From Hephaestia sp. MAHUQ-44 (GTDB lineage: Bacteria; Pseudomonadota; Alphaproteobacteria; Sphingomonadales; Sphingomonadaceae): a DNA stretch of 64,000 bases. The stretch is taken from the NCBI RefSeq assembly GCF_023806085.1, contig NZ_JAMSLX010000010.1:61788-125787 (forward strand), in the 5' to 3' direction. The notes beneath the pieces were generated by a model. That model was given only the letters and a program-made list of their open reading frames with translations, searched no databases and was not told the origin of the DNA. The position numbers were made by a program, and so were the translations under genes. This document shows, piece after piece, positions 1 through 8,680 of this stretch. Every line of letters begins with the position of its first letter. Within the stretch, counting starts at the first letter, position 1.

Positions 1-1721
1 CTCCAATCGATCAGATAGGCAGCAAGATTGGCGGTCAGCTTACCTCGCAGCCAGCTCCCCTTGAGCCCCACCTCGTAATTGATGATCTTGTCCGAATTCG
101 CACCATAAGGGATGACGATATCGGTCGGATCGACGACACTGACCGCCCCGGCGCGTGCGTTGACAAGCGGCGTACGGAAACCGGTCGCGACCGTGGCGTA
201 GGTCGTCAGCGACGATGACGGCTTGTACGACGCGCTGATCTTGTATGACAGCTTGTTGGCCGACACCTTGTCGCCAATCGCGGCGCTGATCGGCGTGATG
301 GTGAGCGGCCCGGTGAAGCCGGGCGTGAGTGCCGCCGCCAGATAATTGCTGTTATAGCCCCAATCCTCGGTAAAGGCCTGCGCATCGGTGCTGCCGTAGC
401 GAAGCCCGCCGGTCAGCCAGACATCGTCGGCAAACCGGTAGGTCAGTTCGCCGAACCCGGCGAGTTCGTGCGAAATCGCGTGCGCGCCGAACAATTGGTA
501 GGTGTCGTTCGGCAACCCCGTGAAGCCTCGCGCGGCGAGATACGCATCGGATGAGCGATAGGCATAATCGACGTCGCGGCGCTTGTAATAATAGAAGCCG
601 CCGACCACCCAGTCGAACCGCCCGCCGGGATCGGAAACCAACCGCGCTTCCTGAACGAACAGCTTGTCATAGGCCGACGCGTCGAGCCGGAAGGGGACCG
701 TGAACGCGAACGTATTCGCGAGATCGACGAAGAACTTCTGGTTGAACCGCGACACCGTCGTCGAACTGGTGAGGTGCGCGCCGTTGAATTGATAATCAAG
801 CGTGCCGTTGTAGATCGCGATCTTTCCGGAAAAGATGTCCGGACGATCCGAATTCCGCTTCTCGCGCCCCAATTGCGGCGCCGTCAGCGATGAATCCTCG
901 GGATAGCTATCCTCATAAGAGGCGAGAAGTTTGATCGCCAACCGGTCGGTCGGCGCCCAGAGCAAGGCGGCGCGACCGCCCCAATCCTTCAGCGTGTTCG
1001 AATTGTGAACGCCGGTGCCGATGTTGTCGAGATAGCCTTCCTCATGGCGGTAGAAACCGACCACGCGCAGCGCGAGTTGATCCTCGACCAGCGGCACATT
1101 GATCATCGCGTTATAGCGCTGGCGGAACGAATCCGACCCCGTCAGCCCCAGATCAGCCAGCCCAGCCACGTCGAATTTGGTCAGATCGGGCTTCTTGGTG
1201 ATAATCCGCATTGCGCCCGCAAGCGAGCCCGACCCGAACAGCGTACCCTGCGGCCCGCGCAGGAATTCGACACGCTCGACGTCGAACAGATTGGGATCGA
1301 TGATCGTCGAATTGCCGTTCGCCGAAATCGGCAATTCGTCGATATAGATCGCGACGGTGCCCTGCAGGTTCGCGCCATAGCCGTTGGTCGCGATGCCGCG
1401 TGCGGTGAAATTGTTGAAATTGGCGGTCGGCTTGTTGATCACGACACCGGGCGTGTTCTGCGCCAGCCCTTCGTAACCGACGATACCCTTCTCGGTCAGA
1501 TCGGCCTGCGAAAAGGCGGTGACGCTGAGCGGCACATCCTGGAGGCGCTCGTTGCGGCGTGTCGCGGTGACGATGATGTCGTTCGCGCTCGTCCGGGCCT
1601 CATCCTGCGCCGGGGCGTCGGAATCCGGTTCAGCCGAAGAAGATGCGGTTTGCGCCAGTGCGGTACCCGATAACAGGATGAAGGCGGCCGCCGACGCGGA
1701 CACAAGAAGACTATTCTTCAT
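1..1721 (-). CDS. TonB-dependent outer-membrane receptor (3' end outside window)
   Basis: An outer-membrane active-transport receptor. The ATG at 1719-1721 opens a Sec signal peptide ending in GTALAQ (about 23 residues). A TonB-box-like IVVTATRR segment follows. Plug signatures come next: QDVPLSVTAFSQ, NTPGVVINKP, then VERVEFLRGPQGTLFGSGS. About 573 codons are visible. The barrel continues beyond base 1, so the gene is cut by the window, not truncated biologically. It is clearly paralogous to the receptor at 8677-10968, with the same plug wording and the same barrel phrases. It sits 216 bp downstream of the GH1 gene and probably has its own promoter, because an operator-like element lies at 1795-1825. 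Ligand unknown; context suggests the same glycoside class as its paralogue. Confidence 0.93.
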   Translation of the reverse strand, partial: MKNSLLVSASAAAFILLSGTALAQTASSSAEPDSDAPAQDEARTSANDIIVTATRRNERLQDVPLSVTAFSQADLTEKGIVGYEGLAQNTPGVVINKPTANFNNFTARGIATNGYGANLQGTVAIYIDELPISANGNSTIIDPNLFDVERVEFLRGPQGTLFGSGSLAGAMRIITKKPDLTKFDVAGLADLGLTGSDSFRQRYNAMINVPLVEDQLALRVVGFYRHEEGYLDNIGTGVHNSNTLKDWGGRAALLWAPTDRLAIKLLASYEDSYPEDSSLTAPQLGREKRNSDRPDIFSGKIAIYNGTLDYQFNGAHLTSSTTVSRFNQKFFVDLANTFAFTVPFRLDASAYDKLFVQEARLVSDPGGRFDWVVGGFYYYKRRDVDYAYRSSDAYLAARGFTGLPNDTYQLFGAHAISHELAGFGELTYRFADDVWLTGGLRYGSTDAQAFTEDWGYNSNYLAAALTPGFTGPLTITPISAAIGDKVSANKLSYKISASYKPSSSLTTYATVATGFRTPLVNARAGAVSVVDPTDIVIPYGANSDKIINYEVGLKGSWLRGKLTANLAAYLIDW

Positions 1722-1794
1722 GCAACTTTCTCCCCTCCCAAGTGCCGGTCATGATCGCCGGTATGGTGCAGTTGATGGCGCAACATTTGCCGGG

Positions 1795-1825
1795 AGTCAA
1801 TATTCACTATCGTGCGTGTGAATAT
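1795..1825. promoter_or_regulatory. Operator-like element upstream of the left-edge TonB receptor
   Basis: The sequence agtcaatattcactatcg (1795-1812) lies about 75 bp upstream of the receptor start. It overlaps a perfect 8-bp inverted repeat, ATATTCAC (1800-1807) and GTGAATAT (1818-1825), with a 10-bp spacer. Almost the same 18-mer occurs upstream of the second receptor at 11069-11087. A natural candidate ligand is the TetR protein encoded at 6240-6965; that assignment is inference. Confidence 0.5.
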
Positions 1826-1937
1826 ATAAATGTGTAGCGAACATGGGTGGAGGCCCGCCCAGCGCCGGGTTTCCTCAAGGTCGGATAGGAATCGGGTTTC
1901 GGCCGCGAGGGATCGACGCGGTGCGCCGGCCGGTCAG

Positions 1938-3239
1938 CTACCGGGACGCGCGAACGAGCTGCGCGAAATGCTGCGCGCTCGGCTTCAGCTTGCGCACAAA
2001 GGTATCGCGATCGACCGCGACCAGCCCGAAATGCTGGCCATAGCCTTGTGTCCATTCGAAATTGTCGAGCAGCGACCAGTAGATATAGCTTTTGACGTCG
2101 ATCCCCTCGCGCTGACAGCGCCGAACTTCGGCGATGCTGGCATCGAGCCAGGCGATGCGGCGTGCGTCGTCGTCGGTGGCGATCCCGCTTTCGGTGACGA
2201 AGATCGGTTTCGTCGTCTTGCGCGCGGCAAGGCGGATCGCCTCGCCCAGCGCCTGCGGATAATATTCGTACCCCGCCGCGGTCATCTCCGCGCCGTCGGG
2301 TGCCGGCACGATGCCCTTGGCGTCGAACCGCACCCGCGTATAGGCCTGCACGCCGACGAAATCGCTCGCGTTCACGGCATTCCACCAATCGCCATACAGC
2401 GTCGCCTCCATCCGTGGTGCGATACTGTCCGCACCAACGGCATCGATCGCCTGCGTCGTCAGCGTGACGCCGACGGGGAAGTCGCCGGGACCGGCTTTGA
2501 TCGCCTGATACGCCTTGGCATGAGCGTCGAGCAGATGTGCATCGACGCGATCCGGGTCGGCAAACAGCAGCGAGGAGAAGGACGGCGAATTGGTCGCGCG
2601 CGCGGCAGCCGCGATCATGGCGACGCGCCTGGCGATGTAATCGGGCGTGGCGGTCATCCGCAGCATTTTGATCAGCAACTGGATGTTGGCTTCGTTGAAC
2701 GGCGACGCCATCCCGATCTGGTCGCCCAGCGCGCGCGTGGCGCGATCGCAATAGCGCGCGAACAGATCGGCGCTGTCGGGCGCCTCCCATCCGCCGCGCA
2801 TCGCGAACCAGCGCGGCACGGTGAAATGGTTGTACGACACGATCGGCACCAGCCCGTGCGCGCGGCACGCGGCAAGCACGCGCGCATAATGATCGAGTTC
2901 GGCCTGCGAGAAGATCCCCGGCTCGGGCTCGATCCGCGCCCATTCGATTCCCAGCCGATAGCAATTGAGCCCGATCGACCGCGCGATCGCGAAATCCTGG
3001 GCGTAGCGATGGTAACTGTCGCACGCGTCGCCGGAACGATCCTTATAGACCGTCTCGGGCAAATTCTCGAGCAACCAGCTATCCGAATTGACGTCGTTGC
3101 CCTCGCTCTGGTGCGCCGAGATCGCCGCGCCCCACAGAAACCCCTCGGGCATGGCGCTATGCTGCGCAGCATAGCCGGGCGTGGCGCCCACCGTGGTCGT
3201 TGCCGCAATCCCTGCCAACACCTCTCGTCGCGTCGTCAT
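1938..3239 (-). CDS. GH1 family beta-glycosidase, exported
   Basis: A retaining glycoside hydrolase of family 1, 433 residues. The N-terminus has a twin-arginine-like signal (TTRREVLAG then a hydrophobic run to GYAAQ), so export is likely. GH1 hallmarks are visible: PEGFLWGAAISAHQSEG near the mature start, the acid/base Glu in FNEAN (about E183, where NEP is usual) and the nucleophile in TESGIA (about E350). SYIYWSLLDNFEW, typical of the C-terminal sugar-binding loop, follows. The length is slightly short for bacterial GH1. The ATG at 3239 overlaps the stop of the acyl-CoA ligase (ATGA), so it is translationally coupled and last in a six-gene operon. The sugar specificity cannot be read; a beta-glucosidase acting on an aglycone glycoside fits the neighbours. 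Confidence 0.88.
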   Translation of the reverse strand: MTTRREVLAGIAATTTVGATPGYAAQHSAMPEGFLWGAAISAHQSEGNDVNSDSWLLENLPETVYKDRSGDACDSYHRYAQDFAIARSIGLNCYRLGIEWARIEPEPGIFSQAELDHYARVLAACRAHGLVPIVSYNHFTVPRWFAMRGGWEAPDSADLFARYCDRATRALGDQIGMASPFNEANIQLLIKMLRMTATPDYIARRVAMIAAAARATNSPSFSSLLFADPDRVDAHLLDAHAKAYQAIKAGPGDFPVGVTLTTQAIDAVGADSIAPRMEATLYGDWWNAVNASDFVGVQAYTRVRFDAKGIVPAPDGAEMTAAGYEYYPQALGEAIRLAARKTTKPIFVTESGIATDDDARRIAWLDASIAEVRRCQREGIDVKSYIYWSLLDNFEWTQGYGQHFGLVAVDRDTFVRKLKPSAQHFAQLVRASR

Positions 3240-4891
3240 CGGCTTCCTCCCACTGCGGCGCGCGCGGGCTCGAGAACAGCGAGATCGGCCCGCAAGCGCC
3301 GCTTGTCGATCTTGCCGGTGATCGCGAGCGGCATCGCGACGACGCGCACGATCGCATCGGGCAGCCACCAATTGGCGACCCGCCCGCGCAGCGCGCCAAG
3401 CAATGCCGCGTCGCCGATGTCGGCGCCCTTGCGTGGCTCGATCACCAGGACGGGGCGCTCACCCCATTTGGCATCCTCCCGGCCGACCACCGCCGCCAGC
3501 GCAACCTCGGGCAAGGCACCGACGATCGCCTCGATCTCGCCAGGGTTGATCCATTCACCGCCCGATTTGATGAGATCCTTTACCCGCCCGGTAATGCGGA
3601 CCAGACCGTCGCGATCGATGACCGCGAGGTCGCCGGTATCGAACCAGCCCTCGGCATCGGTCGCTGGTGCGTCATGGCCGAAATAGCGCTGTACCACGCT
3701 CGCGCCGCGCACACGCAGCCGCCCCTCATGGCCGCGCTGCTCGGGCAGTTTCATGCCCGCGGCATCGGTGAGCAGCAGGTCGACGCCGATCGGCGGCCGC
3801 CCCGATTGTGCCGATCGCCGCACCGGCGCGGTCGCCGGGGTGACCGTGCCCAATGGCGACAATTCGGTCATGCCCCAACTGGTCTGGATCGTGACCCCCA
3901 GACGCGCCTCGAGCCGGTCCATCAGCGCCTGCGGCACCGACGATCCACCGAGCATGATTCGCTCGAGCGACGGCACGTCGCCCCCCGTTTCATCGAGATG
4001 ATCGGCAAGCCCGAGCCACACCGTGGCAACGCCGACCGCGATCGTGACGCGCTCCGTATTGATCAGCCGGGCGAGGCTGGCGCCATCCTGATGCCGACCG
4101 GGCAATACCAGTGTCGCGCCCACCGCCGGTCCGGCAAACGGCAGTCCCCAGCCATTGGCGTGGAACATCGGCACCGCCACCAGCAACGCGTCGTTCGCGG
4201 TCACGCCGAGGACGTCGGCCTGTAGCTGATGCAGCGTGTGCAGATAATTCGAACGATGGGTGTAGGTGACACCCTTTGGCGCGCCGGTTGTCCCCGACGT
4301 GAAGCACAGCCCCGCCGGTGCGGTTTCGTCGAACCCGCCCCACGATGTCGCCTTGCCATGTTCTTCAAGAAGGTCGCTGTAACGCCACACGCGGACCCGA
4401 TCGCAGTTGGGCAGGAGCGTGTGGGCATTGGGCGCGTCGAGCATCACGACATGCTCGATCGTGGCGCAAAGCGGCACCAGTTCCTCGGCCAGCGCCCCCA
4501 GATCGGGGCTGATGACAAGCACGCGGTTGGCGGCCTGCGCGATCATGCTGGCGAGATGCGCCGGCGACAGGCGCGGGTTGAGCGTATGGCAGACGATGCC
4601 GACCCCCATCGCGCCGTACCAGCATTCCATCTGCGTCTGGCTGTTCCAGGCCAGGATGCCGAGATTGTCACCCGGTGCGAGCCCGAGCGCAAGCCACGCC
4701 CCCGACAACCGATTGCTGCGCTCACGCAGCGCAGCATAACTGATACGCGAGTTGGTGCCGTCGCCGCCGGTGACGATTTCGGTGGCGCCATGCCATTTGG
4801 CCGCGTGATCGATGAAACGATCGAGCGTGAGCGCATAATGCTGCATCGCACCCGCGGCCGAGGCGGTTGTCGTCATTGATGGTTCAGTCAT
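3236..4891 (-). CDS. AMP-dependent acyl-CoA ligase (fatty-acid or aryl acid)
   Basis: A cytoplasmic ANL-superfamily enzyme of 551 residues that would activate a carboxylic acid to its CoA thioester through an acyl-adenylate. The P-loop motif LCFTSGTTGAPKGVTYTHRS, the motif TSWGMTELSPLG, the GWFDTGDLAVIDRDG segment, and the C-terminal GRVKDLIKSGGEWINPGEIE hinge are present. The terminal catalytic lysine lies in AITGKIDKR. The wording resembles medium/long-chain fatty acyl-CoA ligases more than aryl-CoA ligases, but the acid cannot be assigned. ATG at 4891 overlaps the MFS stop (ATGA); an internal ATG at 4876 is the alternative start. In this operon it would take the acid freed by the esterase. 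Confidence 0.92.
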   Translation of the reverse strand: MTEPSMTTTASAAGAMQHYALTLDRFIDHAAKWHGATEIVTGGDGTNSRISYAALRERSNRLSGAWLALGLAPGDNLGILAWNSQTQMECWYGAMGVGIVCHTLNPRLSPAHLASMIAQAANRVLVISPDLGALAEELVPLCATIEHVVMLDAPNAHTLLPNCDRVRVWRYSDLLEEHGKATSWGGFDETAPAGLCFTSGTTGAPKGVTYTHRSNYLHTLHQLQADVLGVTANDALLVAVPMFHANGWGLPFAGPAVGATLVLPGRHQDGASLARLINTERVTIAVGVATVWLGLADHLDETGGDVPSLERIMLGGSSVPQALMDRLEARLGVTIQTSWGMTELSPLGTVTPATAPVRRSAQSGRPPIGVDLLLTDAAGMKLPEQRGHEGRLRVRGASVVQRYFGHDAPATDAEGWFDTGDLAVIDRDGLVRITGRVKDLIKSGGEWINPGEIEAIVGALPEVALAAVVGREDAKWGERPVLVIEPRKGADIGDAALLGALRGRVANWWLPDAIVRVVAMPLAITGKIDKRRLRADLAVLEPARAAVGGSR

Positions 4892-6207
4892 GATTGGGTG
4901 GAAAGGGCGCGATCGCGCTTGAGCCGGCGTGCCAGCGCGAAATGGAGAACGATCGCGATCAGGTAGAACGGCACCAGACTGTAAAAAGCGAGCTGGAGCG
5001 AATGGCTGGGATAGGCGGGCCGCAGCCAGTCGCTCACCGCCCCCACCCACGTTGGGCCCAGGCCAAGGCCGATCAAATTCATCACCAGCAGCAGCACCGC
5101 GCCGGCCAGTGTCCGCTGCCGCGCGGGAACCGAATTCTGCACCAGCGTCACCGCGGGCGTCAGGTAGAAATAGTTGAGGAAGGTCGGCACCGCGAGGAAG
5201 GCGAGCGCGACCGGCCAGGTCGGTGCATGGACGAAGGCGATGAAGAAAGGCACCGCCAGCGCCAGCGCGATCCCCGGCAACAAGCCGAACACCTGCGGCG
5301 AGCGCGCCGCGAAGCGATCGGTCAACCGCCCCGACAGGAAAATGCCGGCGCTGACCCCGACCCCGAGCACCAGCGCGTACCAGATCGCGATCTCGTCGAG
5401 CGTCATCGCCTTTTCGCGCATCAGGAACAGCGTCGTGAACCCCATCGTCCCATAGGTAACGAACTGGGTGGCGCCCGCTGCAAGCGAGACGAGGGTAAGC
5501 GTCGGTCGCCGCGCGAACATCCGCATCGTCGCCCAGAAACTCAGTTCCTCGCCCGCATCCTCGGTCATGGCGGCGGCCTGCACGGGCACATCGGTGGCAC
5601 CGCGCTTCGGCTCGCGGATAAACCCCCATACCGCCGCGGCCGCGACCAGCCCGGCACCGCCGAGCAGGAGGAAAGCCAAACGCCAGTCATAGGCCGCGGC
5701 GATCTTGGCACCGAATGCCACTCCCAAGGCCTGCCCGATCGGTGGGCCAAGATTGAACAGACCCAGCGCCGTGCCCCGGCGCGATGCCGGGAAATAATCC
5801 GAGATGATCGCATAGGACGGCGGCACACCGCCCGCCTCGCCAATACCGACACTCATCCGCGCAATCGCGAGTTGGGGATAGGTGTGCGCCATGCCGCAGG
5901 CGATCGTCGCTGCGCTCCACAAGGCACAGGCGATCGTCAGCACGCGCACCCGGTTGCTGCGATCGGCAAGCCACGCCACCGGCACCGCAAGGATGCAGTA
6001 GAACATCGCAAAATAGAGCCCGCCCAGCAGCCCGAGTTGCCCGTCGCTGACCCCCAGATCGTCCTGGATCGGCTTGGCGAGGATCGACAGCAATTGCCGA
6101 TCGAGGAAATTGAGCACGTAGACGAAGCACAGCAGCGCCAGCACCGCAAATGCGTAACGCTCACTTCGCGCGCCGGAAATCCGCATCGATGTCTGATCGG
6201 TCGCCAT
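4888..6207 (-). CDS. MFS transporter (Spinster-like)
   Basis: An inner-membrane 12-helix major facilitator. The first helix region reads FVYVLNFLDRQLLSILAKPIQ, followed by the loop motif AWLADRSNRVRV and the helix-4/5 signature RMSVGIGEAGGVPPSYAII. This pattern is common among proteobacterial transporters of aromatic acids or glycosides. A GTG start at 6219 would add four residues; the ATG at 6207 gives a normal cytoplasmic N-terminus and is preferred. It lies 32 bp downstream of the TetR gene and overlaps the ligase start by 4 bp. Likely role: moving the periplasmic product of the receptor/esterase pair into the cytoplasm. Confidence 0.9.
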   Translation of the reverse strand: MATDQTSMRISGARSERYAFAVLALLCFVYVLNFLDRQLLSILAKPIQDDLGVSDGQLGLLGGLYFAMFYCILAVPVAWLADRSNRVRVLTIACALWSAATIACGMAHTYPQLAIARMSVGIGEAGGVPPSYAIISDYFPASRRGTALGLFNLGPPIGQALGVAFGAKIAAAYDWRLAFLLLGGAGLVAAAAVWGFIREPKRGATDVPVQAAAMTEDAGEELSFWATMRMFARRPTLTLVSLAAGATQFVTYGTMGFTTLFLMREKAMTLDEIAIWYALVLGVGVSAGIFLSGRLTDRFAARSPQVFGLLPGIALALAVPFFIAFVHAPTWPVALAFLAVPTFLNYFYLTPAVTLVQNSVPARQRTLAGAVLLLVMNLIGLGLGPTWVGAVSDWLRPAYPSHSLQLAFYSLVPFYLIAIVLHFALARRLKRDRALSTQS

Positions 6208-6239
6208 GCTGTCATGCACCTCGATGGGGTAGAGATCGC

Positions 6240-6965
6240 CTATCGCTTACTGTCCGAAGGGCGGCAGATCGCTTCGATGCCGGCGGCCATGAAGGTCGCC
6301 ATATGCCGTTTGATCGACACGAAATCGTCCGACGAGCACAGGCCATGCGACAATTCGTCGAGCCGGCCGGTGCGCGACATATTGTGCGTCATCGCCCCCG
6401 ACACGAAATGGTACGCCCAGAAGATCGTCTGCTCGTCACAATCGGGCATCGCTTTCTTGAGCAGGTCGATCAGCGCCAGCACGACGGGGTTGAAGTAATT
6501 GGTCATCTTCTCGGCGCCCCATCCGGCAGCGCTGTTGGCCTGTGCGGCGATCTTGCCGAACGCGGCCCATGTCTCGGGGTCTTCGATCTGGACGTTGAGA
6601 TCGGCGTCGATCCACGCATGCAGCGCCCCTTCGACGGTGATCGCGTCATCACCCACCGTCTCGGCATAGAGCCGCATCGCCTCGAGCCGGTTGTGGACCG
6701 AAACCGGCGCCTTGCGCGCCCAGATCGCCTCGTAGATGCTTTCCTTGCCGTTGAAATGATAGTGGATCAGCGTCGAGCTGACGCCGATCCGCGCAGCGAC
6801 ATCCTTGAGCGTGACCCCGTGATAGCCGAATTCTGCGAACAATTGCTCGGCGGCATCGAGGATACGCTCGATCGACGCTTCGCGGACGCGGGCCTTGTGG
6901 TTGCGGGCTTGGGGGCGCTTCGATGCCGGCACCTGCATCGACTTGGAATCAGTGGTATTCATCAT
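6240..6965 (-). CDS. TetR-family transcriptional regulator
   Basis: A DNA-binding repressor of 241 residues. The N-terminal HTH is clear: ERILDAAEQLFAEFGYHGVTLKDVAARIGVSSTLIHYHFNGKESIYEAI, residues about 31-80. The C-terminal ligand-binding half is family-specific and not informative. An unusual basic tail of about 28 residues precedes the HTH. The start overlaps the esterase stop (ATGA, 6962-6965); a second ATG follows at once (6962). Being inside the operon, it probably autoregulates it. The repeated elements at 1795-1825 and 11047-11087 are candidate operators. Confidence 0.92.
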   Translation of the reverse strand: MMNTTDSKSMQVPASKRPQARNHKARVREASIERILDAAEQLFAEFGYHGVTLKDVAARIGVSSTLIHYHFNGKESIYEAIWARKAPVSVHNRLEAMRLYAETVGDDAITVEGALHAWIDADLNVQIEDPETWAAFGKIAAQANSAAGWGAEKMTNYFNPVVLALIDLLKKAMPDCDEQTIFWAYHFVSGAMTHNMSRTGRLDELSHGLCSSDDFVSIKRHMATFMAAGIEAICRPSDSKR

Positions 6966-8680
6966 TTCTCCGGCTGCCGCTTCGGGCTGGGAACGTCAAC
7001 GCCACTCTGCTCGCTCACCGGAAGCGAGGGGAAGGCCGAAAATCCAATGTTGAGCCGCGACGCGCGGCCCTGCTCCCGCCGTTCCGCGACCAACGCATCG
7101 GCCCAATCGAACGCCGCGGTGTGGAGATCGCGCTGCGCCACCGGACGCTCGTCGATGTCGAGATAGCCACGCTGTTTCGCCGTGAAGCGGGGCCAATCGG
7201 GCTCACCTGTCGCCACCGGGACGCCGGTTTTCACGAACGACGTCCAATAGCCCATCATCGCATCCGAGAGCCGCGCCTCCGCGCGCGTCACCGGCGGTCG
7301 CGGCCAGTTCGGCCCCAGCGCCCCCGATGCACCGTCATGACCGAAGAGATAGGGCAATTCGCTCGCATGGAAGGCGGCCAGATCGCGCGCATGCTGCGCA
7401 GCATTGCTGTGCCGGAAATAATAGAGATAGGCCTTCTCGCCCGCGGCGGCCTGCTGGCGCACGACATATTGCGCAGCCCAGCCGTACAGGCCGTCGCGGA
7501 CCGAGGCCATCACGTCGGCGCTCGGATCATTGCCCGGATAGACCTTGAGATAGGCATCGGCCCCGACACCGAAGCGACGCCGCACATCGGCGACATACGC
7601 CGTCCTGCTCTCGGGCGCCTTGGGCATCAGCATCCGGAGCGACCGGATCTCGCCTTCGTTGAACCCGGCGAGCACCGGCACGCGCGCCTGCTCCCCGCGC
7701 GCAAAACTATCGGCGAGTTGCTGCGTCAGCGCGACGCCGTCGATCACCGGCTCGGGCTGCCACCCGGTCGCGAGCCCGGCTTTGAACAAGGTGCCGGGAT
7801 CGGCTGCGCGAAGTGCCGCAGCATCCGCCAACCCTGCCACATCGGCCAGCGCGACGCCCGCCGCCTCGGCCGAGGGCAGACCCAAGGTCTCCTCGTGCAG
7901 CGCACGATACGACGGCATATACCCGCTCTGGAGGATCGCCTTGCCGAACAGGCCGCGCGCAAGCGGGCTCGCGAGCAATGCGATCGCGCTCAGCGCGCCG
8001 GCCGATTCCCCCGCAATCGTCACCTGCTCGGGATCGCCCCCGAACGCCGCAATATTATCGCGCACCCAGCGCAAGGCCTCGATCTGGTCGAGCAGCCCGT
8101 AATTGCCCGACAGATGCTGTGACGATTCGGCGCTCAGCGCCGGATGCGCCAGATAGCCCATCACCCCCAGCCGATAATTGATCGAGACGACGACGATGCC
8201 GCGCTGCGCAAGGCCGGCGCCGTCATACATCGGCTCGGAACTGCTGCCGCCCGTCAACGCACCGCCGTGGATCCAGACCATGACGGGCAGCTTGCGCGCA
8301 CCTGCGGGTGTCCACACGTTGAGCGTCAGGCAGTCCTCGCTCGGCGGCGCGCTTGCCCCGGCATAGACGCTGGTCGGCGCCGCCGGCGGCTGGAGGCAGG
8401 AATGGCCGAATGCGGTCGCGTCGCGCACCCCCTGCCACCCCGCGGCGGCTGCCGGCGGCTGCCATCGTCGATCGCCGGTCGGGGGCTCGGCATAAGGAAT
8501 GCCCTTATAAGCCGCGATCCCGGTGCCGCTCGCAGCCGCCCCTTGCAACGCGCCCTGATGGATCTGGACGCGCGGCCCCGCATCCTGCGCCGCAACGGGT
8601 GCGGCCAGCAGGCCGACACAGGCGATCGCGCCCCAGCCACAAGCGGCCTGCCCCCGCGCCTTTCCCATCGCCCGGCTCAC
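6962..8680 (-). CDS. Type-B carboxylesterase, secreted
   Basis: A carboxylesterase/cholinesterase-fold alpha/beta hydrolase of 572 residues with a Sec signal peptide ending at APVAAQ. Family features are the oxyanion segment VMVWIHGGALTGGS, the serine nucleophile elbow TIAGESAGALSA, the acid in GFNEGEIRS and the His region HASELPYLFGH. The PSEDCLTLNVWTP signature of the family is present. The first in-frame start that couples to the receptor is GTG at 8678-8680, which overlaps the receptor stop as GTGA. ATG at 8666-8668 also leaves an intact signal. It would cleave an ester bond of the imported compound in the periplasm. Residues 1-4 are therefore uncertain; the function as an esterase is secure, the substrate is not. 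Confidence 0.92.
   Translation of the reverse strand: MSRAMGKARGQAACGWGAIACVGLLAAPVAAQDAGPRVQIHQGALQGAAASGTGIAAYKGIPYAEPPTGDRRWQPPAAAAGWQGVRDATAFGHSCLQPPAAPTSVYAGASAPPSEDCLTLNVWTPAGARKLPVMVWIHGGALTGGSSSEPMYDGAGLAQRGIVVVSINYRLGVMGYLAHPALSAESSQHLSGNYGLLDQIEALRWVRDNIAAFGGDPEQVTIAGESAGALSAIALLASPLARGLFGKAILQSGYMPSYRALHEETLGLPSAEAAGVALADVAGLADAAALRAADPGTLFKAGLATGWQPEPVIDGVALTQQLADSFARGEQARVPVLAGFNEGEIRSLRMLMPKAPESRTAYVADVRRRFGVGADAYLKVYPGNDPSADVMASVRDGLYGWAAQYVVRQQAAAGEKAYLYYFRHSNAAQHARDLAAFHASELPYLFGHDGASGALGPNWPRPPVTRAEARLSDAMMGYWTSFVKTGVPVATGEPDWPRFTAKQRGYLDIDERPVAQRDLHTAAFDWADALVAERREQGRASRLNIGFSAFPSLPVSEQSGVDVPSPKRQPEK

Noticed and set aside
1830..3686. A long plus-strand frame opposite the GH1 and ligase genes
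   Set aside because: It overlaps the minus-strand genes with clear catalytic motifs, and its translation is rich in Arg and Asp with no domain. GC-rich shadow.
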